64,000 bases of DNA from NCBI RefSeq assembly GCF_036059255.1, contig NZ_CP107947.1, positions 7,254,001 to 7,318,000 of the forward strand. The letters run 5' to 3'. The DNA is from Micromonospora sp. NBC_00389 (lineage in GTDB: Bacteria; Actinomycetota; Actinomycetes; Mycobacteriales; Micromonosporaceae). Both the position numbers and the translations under genes were made by a program. Below the pieces are notes generated by a model. It was not told the origin of the DNA. It saw only the letters and a program-made list of their open reading frames with translations, and made no database searches. Each line of letters begins with the position of its first letter. Position 1 is the first letter of the stretch. Below, piece by piece: positions 27,576 through 37,218 of this stretch.

Positions 27576-28226
27576 ATGCGGGTGGTCATCTTCGGCGCGA
27601 CCGGCATGGTCGGTCAGGGCGTGCTGCGCGAGTGCCTGCTCGCCGAGGACGTGCGGGAGGTGCTGACCGTCGGCCGGAAGCCGACCGGGCAGCGGCATCC
27701 GAAGCTGCGCGAGCTCGTCGTCGCCGACGTCGGCGAGCTGGACGCGGTGCGCGCCGAACTGACCGGCGTCGACGCCTGCTTCTACTGCCTCGGCGTCTCC
27801 TCGTTGGGCCTCGACGAGGCCGCGTACACCAAGATCAGCTATGACTATCCGCTCGCGGCGGCGCGGCTGCTGGCGGAGGTGAGCCCGAGCGTCACCTTCG
27901 TCTACGTCTCCGGCGTCGGCACCGACTCCACCGGGCGGGGCCGGGTGATGTGGGCGCGGGTCAAGGGCCGCACCGAAAACGCGGTCCGCGATCTCCTGCC
28001 CAACGGCTACGCGGCCCGGCCGGGCTTCATCCAGCCGACGCACGGCGCCGTGTCACGGACGCGCTGGTACCGGGTGCTCTACGCGGTGACCAGCCCGCTG
28101 TTCCCGGTGGTGAGCCGGCTCTTCCCGAACCAGGTGACCAGCACCGACCGACTCGGCCAGGCAATGCTGCGGGTGGCCCGGGAGGGCTCGCCCCGGCGGG
28201 TGCTGGCCGGCAAGGACCTGGCCTGA
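27576..28226 (+). CDS. NAD(P)-binding Rossmann-fold epimerase/dehydratase-like protein
   Basis: A 216-residue protein beginning MRVVIFGATGMVGQGVLREC, a GxxGxxG nucleotide-binding loop of the atypical SDR (YbjT/HTATIP2-like) group. A TFVYVSGVGTD strand and a SxxxK-like element (RVMWARVKGRTENAV) follow, and the C-terminus has PGFIQPTHG. Substrate unknown. The ATG at 27576 follows CAGGGG. It lies just after tRNA-Leu but is probably transcribed separately. Confidence 0.75.
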   Translation: MRVVIFGATGMVGQGVLRECLLAEDVREVLTVGRKPTGQRHPKLRELVVADVGELDAVRAELTGVDACFYCLGVSSLGLDEAAYTKISYDYPLAAARLLAEVSPSVTFVYVSGVGTDSTGRGRVMWARVKGRTENAVRDLLPNGYAARPGFIQPTHGAVSRTRWYRVLYAVTSPLFPVVSRLFPNQVTSTDRLGQAMLRVAREGSPRRVLAGKDLA

Positions 28227-28244
28227 GCCGACCGGCCCGGCCGG

Positions 28245-29405
28245 TCAGCCGAGGATGTCGAGCGCCTGGGCGAGGTCAGCGCGCAGGTCCTCGGTGTCCT
28301 CCAGCCCGACCGAGAGGCGCAGCAGACCGCCGACGGGCTTCGCGTCGCCCTCGACCGGCCGGTGGGTGAGCGAGGCGGGGTGCTGGATCAGGGTGTCCAC
28401 GCCGCCGAGGGACACCGCGTGGGTGATCAGCCGGCAGGCGCCGGCGACGGCGGCCGCGGCGGGTGCGCCGCCGCGTACCTCGAAGGCGAGCAGGCTGCCG
28501 GGGCCGGCCATCTGCCGGCCGACCAACGCCGCCGGGTCGTGCACCGACGGGTGGTACACGCGATGTACGGCCGGGTGGTCGGTGAGCCAGCCGGCGAGCT
28601 TCTCGGCGTTGGCCTGCTGGGCGCGGACGCGCAGCGGCAGGGTCTGCAGCCCGCGGTGCAACAGGTAGCCGCCGAGCGGGTGCAGGATCGCGCCGGTGAC
28701 CGCGCGGACCTGGCGCAGCCGGGCGCCCCACTCCGCGTCGCAGGCGACGACGCCGGCGAGCACGTCGCCGTGCCCGCCGATGCTCTTGGTGGCGCTGTGC
28801 AGCACGAGGGCGGCACCGTGCCGGGCCGGCTGTTGCAGCACGGGGGTGGCGACCGTGTTGTCGACCAGCAGCGGGACGTCCCCGGCGGCGGTGGCGACGG
28901 CGGCGATGTCCACCAGGTCGAGGGTGGGGTTGGCGGGCGTCTCGACGATGACCAGCGCCGTGTCCGGACGGACGGCGGCGGCGACCTCTTCGGGGCGGGC
29001 CCAACTGACGGTGGTGCCGAGCAGCCCGGTGGCCAGCACGTGGTCGGTGCCGCCGTACAGCGGTCGGACGGCGACGACGTGCCGACGGCCGTCCCGGCCG
29101 GCGGCGAGCAGGGCGGCGGTGAGGGCGGCCATGCCGCTGGCGAAGGCGACGGCCTGCGCGGTGCCCTCCAGCTCGGCGAGGGCGGTCTCGAAGCGGGCCA
29201 CGGTGGGGTTCCACAGCCGCTGGTAGACGGAGCCGCCCTCGGCTGGGCGAAGGCCGCCGGTGGCGAGCTGCTCGTAGGCGTTCCCGCCGTCCTCGACCGA
29301 GGGCAGCGGGTTGGTGGTGGACAGGTCGATCGGCGGTACGTGCACGCCGAGCGTCCGTAGGTCGTCGCGGCCGGCGTGCACGGCCCGGGTGTCCACCGTC
29401 GTCAT
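28245..29405 (-). CDS. PLP-dependent trans-sulfuration enzyme (cystathionine gamma-lyase / methionine gamma-lyase family)
   Basis: About 386 residues of the Cys/Met metabolism PLP family. It has TRAVHAGRDDLRTLGVHVPP, YQRLWNPTVARFETALAELEG, FASGMAALTAALL, VIVETPANPTLDLVDI, the PLP lysine in SATKSIGGHGDVLAG, and LLAFEVRGG and ITHAVSLGGVDTLIQHPAS. ATG 29405 starts at the conserved MTTVDTRAVHAG; ATG 29423 is also possible. It is divergent from an Lrp-type regulator 102 bp away, an arrangement typical of regulated amino-acid catabolism, so degradation of methionine or cysteine is likely. The exact reaction is not determined. Confidence 0.85.
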   Translation of the reverse strand: MTTVDTRAVHAGRDDLRTLGVHVPPIDLSTTNPLPSVEDGGNAYEQLATGGLRPAEGGSVYQRLWNPTVARFETALAELEGTAQAVAFASGMAALTAALLAAGRDGRRHVVAVRPLYGGTDHVLATGLLGTTVSWARPEEVAAAVRPDTALVIVETPANPTLDLVDIAAVATAAGDVPLLVDNTVATPVLQQPARHGAALVLHSATKSIGGHGDVLAGVVACDAEWGARLRQVRAVTGAILHPLGGYLLHRGLQTLPLRVRAQQANAEKLAGWLTDHPAVHRVYHPSVHDPAALVGRQMAGPGSLLAFEVRGGAPAAAAVAGACRLITHAVSLGGVDTLIQHPASLTHRPVEGDAKPVGGLLRLSVGLEDTEDLRADLAQALDILG

Positions 29406-29506
29406 GGCGGTAGCGTCGAACATCCACCAACTAATGGGCAATAGCCTGGAACATAATTCTGTCCGGTGGGCTGGTTTAGCTGACGGATTCGGGCGAGGAT
29501 GGCGGG

Positions 29507-29986
29507 ATGCCCCCTGAGCCGAACGATGTGCGGTCCCACCCAACCCTGGACGAGGTGGACCGCGCGATCCTCACCGAGTTGGCCGCGGATGGCCGGCTAC
29601 CGAACAACGCCCTCGCCGAGCGGGTGGGGGTGGCGCCGTCGACCTGTCTGACCCGCACCCGGGCGCTGCGCGACCGCGGCGCGATCCGCGGCTTCCACGC
29701 CGAGGTGGATCCGGCCGCGCTCGGTCTGCCGTTGCAAGCGCTGGTGTCGGTACGGCTGACCGCGCACGAGCGGGCGGCGGTCGACGCGTTCCGGGCCCGG
29801 TCGGTGCGGCTGCCCGGGGTGGTGTCGGTGTTCCACGTCGCCGGCGCGGAGGACTACGTGCTGCATGTGCGGGCCGCGTCCGGGGACGCGCTGCGCGACT
29901 TCGTGCTGGACCACCTCGCCGTCGATCCGGTGGTGCAGCACACCCAGACCAGCCTGATCTTCGAGCAGGCCCGCGGGATGGGCTGA
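29507..29986 (+). CDS. Lrp/AsnC family transcriptional regulator
   Basis: A 159-residue protein. The N-terminal AsnC-type HTH has LDEVDRAILTELAADGRLPN and VGVAPSTCLTRTRALRDRG, and the C-terminal RAM ligand domain has FHVAGAEDYVLHVRAASG. ATG 29507 follows GCGAGG. It is divergent from the PLP lyase and probably senses an amino acid to control it. The shared 101-bp intergenic region contains the only AT-rich stretch nearby (CAATAGCCTGGAACATAATT), a plausible binding site. Confidence 0.9.
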   Translation: MPPEPNDVRSHPTLDEVDRAILTELAADGRLPNNALAERVGVAPSTCLTRTRALRDRGAIRGFHAEVDPAALGLPLQALVSVRLTAHERAAVDAFRARSVRLPGVVSVFHVAGAEDYVLHVRAASGDALRDFVLDHLAVDPVVQHTQTSLIFEQARGMG

Positions 29987-30066
29987 GCAGCGGCAGGGGC
30001 GGTGAATAACCCGACGGATGCCGGCCAAGCGGAACAAAATCGGTCGCCGACGGGTTGGTTGACCCT

Positions 30067-31077
30067 GTGATCACCGTTCCGTTGTCTGTTCTTGATCTTG
30101 CCCCGGTCGCCAAGGGCACCACCGCTGGCGCGGCGCTGCGGGCCACCACCGAGCTGGCCCGCCGCACCGAGGAGCTGGGCTACCACCGGTTCTGGGTGGC
30201 CGAGCACCACAACATGCCGGCGATCGCCAGCTCCGCCCCCGCGGTGCTGCTCGCCCACCTGGCCGCGAACACCTCCACGATCCGGCTCGGGTCGGGCGGG
30301 GTGATGCTGCCCAACCACGCGCCGCTGGTGGTGGCCGAGCAGTTCGGCACCCTGGAGGCGCTGCACCCTGGCCGGATCGACCTCGGGATCGGCCGGGCGC
30401 CGGGCACCGACCAGGTGACCGCGCTGGCCCTGCGCCGCACCATGGAGGGGCTCTCGGCCGAGGGCTTCCCGCGCGAGCTGAACGACCTGATGAACTACTT
30501 CAGCGGAGAGCGGCCCGGGCAGATCATCGCCACCCCCGGGCACGGTGAGCAACCGGCGGTCTGGCTGCTCGGCTCCAGCGGCTTCAGCGCCCAACTGGCC
30601 GGCCTGCTCGGCCTGCCGTTCTCCTTCGCACACCACTTCAGCTCGGCGAACACGCTGCCGGCGCTCGCGCTCTATCGGCAGAACTTCCGGCCCTCCCAGT
30701 GGCTGGACAAGCCGTACGCGATGGTGGCGGTCAACGCCGTCTGCGCGGAGACCGACGAGCGGGCCGAGTGGCTGGCCGGGCCGAGCGCCCTGTCTTTCCT
30801 GAAGCTGCGCTCCGGCCGGCCGGAACCTCTCTCCACGCCCGAGGAGGCGGCGGCCTACCCGTACACCGAGATCGAGCGGGAGTTCGTGCTGCAGCGCCGC
30901 GATGGTCAGGCGATGGGCTCGCCGGAGACCGTCCGGCGACAGCTGACCGAGTTGCAGGAACGCACCGGTGCGGACGAGCTGATGCTGACCACGCTCGTCT
31001 ACGACGTGCAGGACCGGGTGCGCTCGTACGAGCTGATCGCCGAGCAGGTGGCGGGCGGTCTACGCCGGGAGGCGTGA
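30067..31077 (+). CDS. LLM class flavin-dependent oxidoreductase
   Basis: A 336-residue luciferase-like monooxygenase of the MsnO8 type: [74 protein letters not shown] and a C-terminal [18 protein letters not shown]. Such proteins use FMN or F420. The substrate is unknown; the gene is not in an obvious operon. GTG 30067 gives the conserved N-terminus; TTG 30055 is an alternative start. Confidence 0.85.
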   Translation: MITVPLSVLDLAPVAKGTTAGAALRATTELARRTEELGYHRFWVAEHHNMPAIASSAPAVLLAHLAANTSTIRLGSGGVMLPNHAPLVVAEQFGTLEALHPGRIDLGIGRAPGTDQVTALALRRTMEGLSAEGFPRELNDLMNYFSGERPGQIIATPGHGEQPAVWLLGSSGFSAQLAGLLGLPFSFAHHFSSANTLPALALYRQNFRPSQWLDKPYAMVAVNAVCAETDERAEWLAGPSALSFLKLRSGRPEPLSTPEEAAAYPYTEIEREFVLQRRDGQAMGSPETVRRQLTELQERTGADELMLTTLVYDVQDRVRSYELIAEQVAGGLRREA

Positions 31078-31241
31078 AACACGATCTTCATGTCAGCGTC
31101 ACCGCCCCGACCCGGACGGTGCCTAACGTTGGTGCCGGTGGTGGTACGGCATTTCCGGTCGGGACGGGTCGGGAATGCCGCGGTGTGGCGCACCGGGCCG
31201 GAGCTGAGCGGATTCCGCGGCTGCGGCCCGGTGCCTGCCAC

Positions 31242-31270
31242 CCTGGGCGACCCCGCTCGGGGCCGCCAGG
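31242..31270. terminator. terminator between convergent LLM oxidoreductase and lyase genes
   Basis: CCTGGGCGACCCCG, a CT loop, CGGGGCCGCCAGG: a GC stem with two imperfections in the 199-bp convergent gap. It is placed to end both transcripts. Confidence 0.55.
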
Positions 31271-31276
31271 ATCAGA

Positions 31277-33494
31277 TCAGCGTAGGTAGATGTTCGGGGT
31301 GGGCGGGTTGGCCATTCCGTCGCCGATGAAGAACCCCGGGTGCGGCGGCTGGTTGTAGGCGGTGTTCTGCCAGGCGATCGCCACCCGATACTGCGGGTCG
31401 TGCATCAGGGTGTGGATCCGGGTGCTGGTCGGGGTGGGCGTGCTGTAGATGCGCAACGCCCGGCTGTCGGTGGTCCGCCAGATCACCTCCTCGCGCCAGT
31501 CGCCCAGGATGTCTCCGGAGAGCGCCGGCGTGGACTTGGTGCCGTTGTTGGACGCCACGTCGCTGCCGGTGAGCAGCCGGGTCTCACCGCCGGTGCCGTA
31601 CTTGTCGATCTTCGTGCCGTCGAGCAGCTCACGCACCGGGTCACCATCCCACCAGGCGAGGAAGTTGGCCGACGACGGCTTACGGCCGACGTTCTGCCCC
31701 CTGGTGTTGGCCAGCCCGGTGACCGCGGACGACCACGACTCCGCGCCGGGGCTGCCCGCCCAGATGTCCGCCGAGACTCCCCGACCGTTGTCGCCCGAGG
31801 CCGGCGTGGACCAGAGGATCTGACCGGTACGCGCGTCGGCGAACCAGGAACTGGGCTTGCTGGCATCCTCGTCGACCTTGAACACCTCCAGGCCGGAGCG
31901 GCTCGGGTCGAGGTCGCCGACGTGCAGCGCGTCGCCGTGCCCGTTGCCCGTCGAGTAGAGCAGCCGACCGTTGTCGTCGATGGTGGCGGCGCCGTAGACG
32001 ATCTCCTGGCGGCCGTCGACGTCGACGTCGGCGACGGAGAGTTGATGGTTGCCCTGACCGGCCGCGGCGCCGTTGCCGGAGGCGTTCGAGTCGAACGTCC
32101 AGCGCTTGCGCAGCGTGCCGTCACGGAAATCCCAGGCCGCGACCACCGCCCGGGTGTAGTAGCCCCGGGCCATGATCAGGGAGGGGCGCTGCCCGTCCAG
32201 GTACGCGGTGCCGGCCAGGAACCGGTCCACCCGGTTGCCGTACGAGTCACCCCAGGACGACACGGTGCCGCGCGGCGGGTCGTAGGTGACGGTGGACAGC
32301 ACGGTGCCGGTCTGCCCGTCGAACATGGTCAGGTACTCCGGGCCGGCCAGCACGTAGCCGCTGGAGTTGCGGTGGTCCGCCGAGGCGGACCCGATCACCT
32401 GGCCGGTGCCGGAGCGGGTGCCGTCGGCGGTCTTCATGGCCACCTCGGCGCGCCCGTCGCCGTCGTAGTCGTACACCTGGAACTGGGTGTAGTGGGCGCC
32501 GGCGCGGATGTTGCGGCCCAGGTCGACGCGCCACAACCGAGCCCCGGCAAGGGTGTACGCGTCCACGTAGACGACGCCCGTGTAGCCGGACTGGGAGTTG
32601 TCCTTGGCGTTCGACGGCTCCCACTTGAGCACGATCTCGTAGCTGCCGTCGCCGTCGAGGTCGCCCAACGGAGGCGTCGCTGGCGCTGTAGGTGTAGCTC
32701 TCCCCGCTGGGGGTGCTGCCGCCCGGCGGAACCTGCAACGGCACGTCCAGGTAGCCGGCGCCGAACTGGAGCGCGGGCGCCGACGCGGCCTGCTCGGCGC
32801 CGCCCACCACGGCGCGGACGGTGTACGCCGAGCCGACCGCCGCACCGCTGTCGAGGTACGTGGTGGCGCCGGTGATCGGGCTGGCGTTGACCCTGGTGGA
32901 GCCCCGGTAGAGGTTGAACGCGACGCCGGAGGTCTCGGTGCCGAGCAGTCGCCAGGAGACCAGGTTGCCACTGCCGGAGCCGACGCTGATCAACCCCCGG
33001 TCCAGGTCCTCCATCTGCAGCCCGCCCCCGGCGGGCGGCGGAGTGGTCGGCGGCGGGGTGGTCGGACCGTCGGTGGGCGGCGCGCCGGTGCAGGTGGCGC
33101 CGTTGAGCGCGAAGCTGGCCGGGCCGGGGTTGCTGCTGGTCCACGAGCCGTTGAAGCCGAACGCGGCGGTGCCGTTGGTGCCGATGGTGGCGTTGTAGCC
33201 GACGTTGTGCGCGGTGACCTGGGCGCCGGACTGGGTGACGGCGGCGTTCCACGCCTGGGTGACCTGCTGGCCGGCGGTGTACGACCAGGTGAGGGCCCAG
33301 CCGGTGACCGGGTCGCCGAGGTTGGTGACGGTGACGTTGGCGCCGAAGCCGCCCTGCCACTGGTTGGTGACCTGGTAGTCGACCCGGCAGCTGACGGCGG
33401 CGGCCGAGGCGACGACCGTACCGAGGGTGGCGGCCACGACGACTGTCACCGTCGTGCCGGCGAGCAGGATCAGACGATGTCTGGACGGGTGCAT
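31277..33494 (-). pseudogene. secreted CBM2-rhamnogalacturonan lyase (PL11-like), one frameshift
   Basis: ATG 33494 follows GGAGG. A signal peptide of about 33 residues leads to a CBM2 cellulose-binding module (CRVDYQVTNQWQGGFGANVT to ALNGATCTG) and a Pro/Thr linker. The rhamnogalacturonan lyase domain begins MEDLDRGLISVGSGSG. The frame shifts at the GGG run 32664-32666, after YSASDASVG; the other frame continues DLDGDGSYEIVLKWEPSNAK to the stop at 31277 with Ca-binding DxDGDG repeats. Removing one G restores a protein of about 738 residues. The enzyme would cleave pectic rhamnogalacturonan I outside the cell. Everything else is intact, so a sequencing error is quite possible. Confidence 0.85.
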
Positions 33495-33651
33495 GAACTG
33501 CCTCCGGGGATCCGGTGGGGTGACCGCTGTGGGTCCACCTGCCCTGCCCGGGAAAGCGCGGTGAACTGGTCCGCCGCGGCGGCGGCGGGCGGCGACCTGA
33601 TCGGGGATGAACGCCCTGGAACTCACGGATCCGACTCACCGCGCATCGTAA

Positions 33652-33665
33652 GGCAAGCGCTTTCC
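33652..33665. promoter_or_regulatory. candidate LacI-family operator upstream of the lyase
   Basis: GGCAAGCGCTTTCC is a near-perfect palindrome centred on AGCGCT, the core of many actinobacterial LacI-type sugar-regulator sites. It lies about 160 bp upstream of the lyase start and 64 bp before the divergent decarboxylase. Control of the pectinase by a sugar repressor is inferred. Confidence 0.4.
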
Positions 33666-33728
33666 ACGGCGCAATATCGATGCCCGTTGCTGTATTGATG
33701 GCCCGGTGACGTCTTGCCCCGGCGGACG

Positions 33729-35186
33729 ATGCCTGATCAACTCGTCCGGGTGAGCGCCCCACACATGGATCCTGACGAGTTCCGCCGGGCCGGCCACGCC
33801 GTGGTCGACTGGATCGCCGACTACTGGGCCACGCTGGAGCAGCGCCCGGTCACCCCGGCCGACCCGCCGGGCACCGTGGCGGCGGCCCTGCCGGTCGCGC
33901 CGCCCACCGCCGGCGAGCCGGTCGAGGCGGTCCTCGCCGACCTGGACGCGATCGTCGTACCGGGGCTGACCCACTGGCAGCACCCGGGCTTCTTCGGCTA
34001 CTTCCCGGCCAACACCTCCGGCCCGAGCGTGCTCGGCGACCTGGTCAGCTCCGGGCTCGGTGTGCAGGGCATGCTCTGGGCCGCCAGCCCGGCCTGCACC
34101 GAGCTGGAGACCGTGATGATGGACTGGCTGGCCCAGCTGCTGGACCTGCCGCCACGGTTCCGCTCGACCGGTACCGGTGGCGGGGTGATCCAGGACTCGG
34201 CCTCCTCGGCGACCCTGGTGGCCACGCTGGCCGCACTGCACCGGGCCAGCGGGGGCCGCTGGCGCGACACCGGCATCGACCGGCGCTACCGCGCGTACAC
34301 CTCCACCCACGGGCACTCCTCCATCGAGAAGGCCGTACGGATCGCCGGGCTGGGCGCCGACGGGGTCCGCACGATCGAGGTGGACCCGGACACCCAGGCG
34401 CTCCGGCCGGCCGCACTGCGCGCCGCGATCGAGGCCGACCTGGCCACCGGGGACGTGCCCGCCATCGTGGTGGCCACCATCGGCACCACCTCCACCACCG
34501 CCGTTGACCCGCTGCCCGAGATCGGCGCGATCTGCGCCGAGTACGGGATCTGGCTGCACGTGGATGCCGCGTACGCGGGCGCCGCCGCCGTCTGCCCCGA
34601 GCTGCGCTGGTCGCACGTCGGTCTGGAGTACGCCGACTCGTACTGCTTCGACCCGCACAAGTGGCTGCTCACCGGCTTCGACTGCGACGCGTTCTGGGTG
34701 GCCGACCGCGCTGAGCTGGTCGAGGCGCTGACCGTGCTGCCGGAGTTCCTGCGCAACGCGGCCAGCGAGTCCGGCGCGGTGATCGACTACCGGGACTGGC
34801 AGGTCCCGCTGGGCCGCCGGTTCCGATCCCTGAAGCTGTGGTTCGTGCTGCGCTGGTACGGCGCCGAGGGGCTGCGGGCACACGTCCGCTCCGGAGTGGC
34901 GCTGGCCGCCCGGTTCGCCGACCGGCTCCGGGCCGACGACCGGTTCGAGCTGGCGGCGGCGCACCCGTTCTCGCTGGTCTGCTTCCGGTTACGCGCCGAC
35001 GACGACGTCAACGCCGAGCTGCTGGCCCGGATGAACCGCACCGGGCGGGTGCACCTGACGCACACCCGGGTGGCCGGCCGGTACACGCTGCGGCTGGCGG
35101 TCGGCTCGCCACAGACCACCGAGCGGCACATCGACGAGGCCTGGACGCTGCTGACCTCCACCACCAACGACCTACTCCCCCACTGA
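33729..35186 (+). CDS. PLP-dependent aromatic-L-amino-acid decarboxylase family protein
   Basis: About 485 residues, group II decarboxylase: DPDEFRRAGHAVVDWIADYW, HWQHPGFFGYFPANTSGPSV, GVIQDSASSATLVATL, YTSTHGHSSIEKAVRI, LHVDAAYAGAAAVCPELR, and the PLP lysine in SYCFDPHKWLLTGFDCDAFW. It decarboxylates an aromatic amino acid (Phe, Tyr, Trp or DOPA); specificity is not readable. ATG 33729 is used; ATG 33765 before DPDEF and TTG 33714 are alternatives. No biosynthetic partners are adjacent. Confidence 0.88.
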   Translation: MPDQLVRVSAPHMDPDEFRRAGHAVVDWIADYWATLEQRPVTPADPPGTVAAALPVAPPTAGEPVEAVLADLDAIVVPGLTHWQHPGFFGYFPANTSGPSVLGDLVSSGLGVQGMLWAASPACTELETVMMDWLAQLLDLPPRFRSTGTGGGVIQDSASSATLVATLAALHRASGGRWRDTGIDRRYRAYTSTHGHSSIEKAVRIAGLGADGVRTIEVDPDTQALRPAALRAAIEADLATGDVPAIVVATIGTTSTTAVDPLPEIGAICAEYGIWLHVDAAYAGAAAVCPELRWSHVGLEYADSYCFDPHKWLLTGFDCDAFWVADRAELVEALTVLPEFLRNAASESGAVIDYRDWQVPLGRRFRSLKLWFVLRWYGAEGLRAHVRSGVALAARFADRLRADDRFELAAAHPFSLVCFRLRADDDVNAELLARMNRTGRVHLTHTRVAGRYTLRLAVGSPQTTERHIDEAWTLLTSTTNDLLPH

Positions 35187-35216
35187 CCACCCTCCCGCCC
35201 CGCCTCCCACCTCCCG

Positions 35217-35297
35217 CGCGTCGATCATGGAGTTGTGGTGCCTCGCAAAGCGGGCAAGTGATGACATTCTGCCCACCACGACTCCATGATCGACGCG
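35217..35297. repeat. 81-bp palindromic intergenic repeat with 24-bp arms
   Basis: The arms 35217-35240 (CGCGTCGATCATGGAGTTGT and 4 more bases) and 35274-35297 are reverse complements except for one T/C difference, with a 33-nt loop. It lies after the decarboxylase, before the convergent TauE gene. It looks like a dispersed REP/MITE-type element and may also act as a terminator. No second copy is in the window. Confidence 0.75.
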
Positions 35298-35346
35298 GCC
35301 ATACCCGCCCTCGCCGTGGAGCGCCTGGGCGATGTTGTCGCGAGGT

Positions 35347-36306
35347 TCAGCGCGTGGTGGGCGTACCCGTTGTGGCCAGGTCAGCCGGGACTGCGCTGGC
35401 GGGTGCTGGGGTGGGAGCGACGTCGGTGGCGGTGACGCGGGCGCGGGCGCGGCGGGTGCGGCGCAGGGCGCGCACGGCGAACACCAGCGCGGCCAGCCAA
35501 GCGGCGGTGAGCAGGGCGTAGACCAGGGGCGGCACGGCGCCGCCCAGGTCGCCCGCGCGGATCAGGGTACGGGCGTTGGTCAGCACGATCACGCCACCGA
35601 CCGCCGCGCCGAGCAGTTGGGCCGGCACGATGCGCACCAGCCAGGCGGCCAGCGGGGCGGCGATGAGCCCGCCGATGAGCAGCGCGGCCACGGTGGGCAG
35701 CAGGAATCCCTCGGTGCCCAGCCCGATCAGGAAGCCGATGCTGGCCGCGCCGGCCACCACGAACTCGGCGGTGTCCACCGAGCCGATCACCTTGCGCGGC
35801 TCCAGGCGGCCGGAGACCAGCAGCGCCGGGGTGGCCACCGGGCCCCAGCCCCCACCGCCGGTGGCGTCGACGAACCCGGCGACCAGGCCGAGGGGGCCGA
35901 GGAAGCGCCCGCGCAGCCGCCCGCCGACCCGGTCGGTACGCAGCGGTCGGGCGAAGCGGACCAGCAGGTACGCGCCGAGCGTGAAGAGGATGCCGGCCAT
36001 CCACGGCGCGGCCGATTCGGTGGAGATCGAGCTGAGCAGGGTGGCGCCGGCGAACGCGCCGATCGCGCCGGGCAGCGCGATGCGGGTCACCACCCGCCAG
36101 TCGACGTTGCCGAACCGCCAGTGCGCCACTCCGGCGGCGAGCGTGGTGCCGATTTCGGCCAGGTGCACCGACGCGGAGGCGGCGGCCGGGGCGACCCCGA
36201 CGACCAGCAGCAGGGTGGACGACGTCAGCCCGTACGCCATGCCGAGCGAGCCGTCGACCAGCTGCGCGGCAAGCCCGACCAGAGCGAGGACCAGCAGCTT
36301 ACGCAC
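35347..36306 (-). CDS. TauE/SafE family sulfite/organosulfonate exporter
   Basis: About 319 residues, eight or nine membrane segments, with family motifs AAQLVDGSLGMAYGLTSSTL, HLAEIGTTLAAGVAHWRFGN and GLVAGFVDATGGGGWGPVATP (the glycine-rich repeat characteristic of TauE). It is proposed to export sulfite, sulfonates or related anions. GTG 36306 is chosen because AGGGGG lies 6 bp upstream; ATG 36330 has its AGGAG too close. The Rrf2 regulator that follows upstream on the same strand may control it. Confidence 0.82.
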   Translation of the reverse strand: MRKLLVLALVGLAAQLVDGSLGMAYGLTSSTLLLVVGVAPAAASASVHLAEIGTTLAAGVAHWRFGNVDWRVVTRIALPGAIGAFAGATLLSSISTESAAPWMAGILFTLGAYLLVRFARPLRTDRVGGRLRGRFLGPLGLVAGFVDATGGGGWGPVATPALLVSGRLEPRKVIGSVDTAEFVVAGAASIGFLIGLGTEGFLLPTVAALLIGGLIAAPLAAWLVRIVPAQLLGAAVGGVIVLTNARTLIRAGDLGGAVPPLVYALLTAAWLAALVFAVRALRRTRRARARVTATDVAPTPAPASAVPADLATTGTPTTR

Positions 36307-36482
36307 GAGCGCCCCCTGTCTTTTCGGCATCTCCTATCGACTTGGTCGACAATGCGGCACGGGGTGGCCGGGGTCAAGACCCTGATCGGTGGATGGGATG
36401 CCGGCGGTCAGCGTCGGAGCACTGCGGACCGGCCAGGACGGATGGGGTGGGCGGGTGACGTGGCCGGACGGCGGGCCGGCGG

Positions 36483-36947
36483 TCAGATCCAGGCGCGCGG
36501 GTCGGCGACCAGCTCGGTGACCCGTTCGGGCAGCGTGCCCGCGGCCACGTCGGCGACGCTGACCAACTCCAGGATCTCCCGCTCGCTGGCCCGCAACGCG
36601 ATCCAGACCTCCTGAAGCGCGCGGGCCGGGCCGTGGTAGCCGAGCTGCTCCGGGCGCTGCCCGCGGACGTGCGCGAGCGGCCCGTCGATCACCCGGATCA
36701 CGTCGGCCAGCGAGATCTCCTCAGCCGGGCGGGCCAGCCAGTAGCCGCCCTCCGGGCCGCGCTGGGCGTGCACGATGCCGCCCCGGCGAAGCTGGAGCAG
36801 GATGCTCTCCAGGAACTTCGGCGGGATCTCCTGGGCCCGGGCGATCTGGTCAGCCGTGACCGGCCGGCCCCGCCTGGGGCCACTGGCCGTCGCGGCGAGC
36901 TCGGCGGCCGCGCGGAGGGCGTAGTCAACCCGGGCGGAGAGGCGCAT
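36483..36947 (-). CDS. Rrf2 family transcriptional regulator
   Basis: A 154-residue Rrf2 protein: MRLSARVDYALRAAAELA, QIARAQEIPPKFLESILLQL, GIVHAQRGPEGGYWLARPAE and LADVIRVIDGPL. The three cysteines that bind Fe-S clusters in IscR/NsrR are absent, so it is more like CymR-type members that regulate sulfur metabolism by protein or ligand contact. ATG 36947 begins the conserved N-terminus. It sits upstream of a TauE exporter on the same strand, 176 bp away, which fits a sulfur-related role. Confidence 0.85.
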   Translation of the reverse strand: MRLSARVDYALRAAAELAATASGPRRGRPVTADQIARAQEIPPKFLESILLQLRRGGIVHAQRGPEGGYWLARPAEEISLADVIRVIDGPLAHVRGQRPEQLGYHGPARALQEVWIALRASEREILELVSVADVAAGTLPERVTELVADPRAWI

Positions 36948-37218
36948 GCCGGCAAGGTTAGCCCGCTGCTCCGCCAACCGGGTGGGCGACCCTGGGCCGA
37001 TCGGCCACGCATCGACGAAAACCCGGTCTGCTCATACCCGTCGCCGGAGGGCTTCGGGAAATGGTGAAGTGCGTCATGAACCACCGTTAGGTGGGGCCCC
37101 GACAGCTGCTCCAGAGCGTCCTTATGCTGGGCGTGAAGTACGACTGTCTGACCGTTTGCGCGGGCCCCGGCAGCATATTGATAAACACCCGGGTACAGCT
37201 CGGGGGGAAGGCAACACG

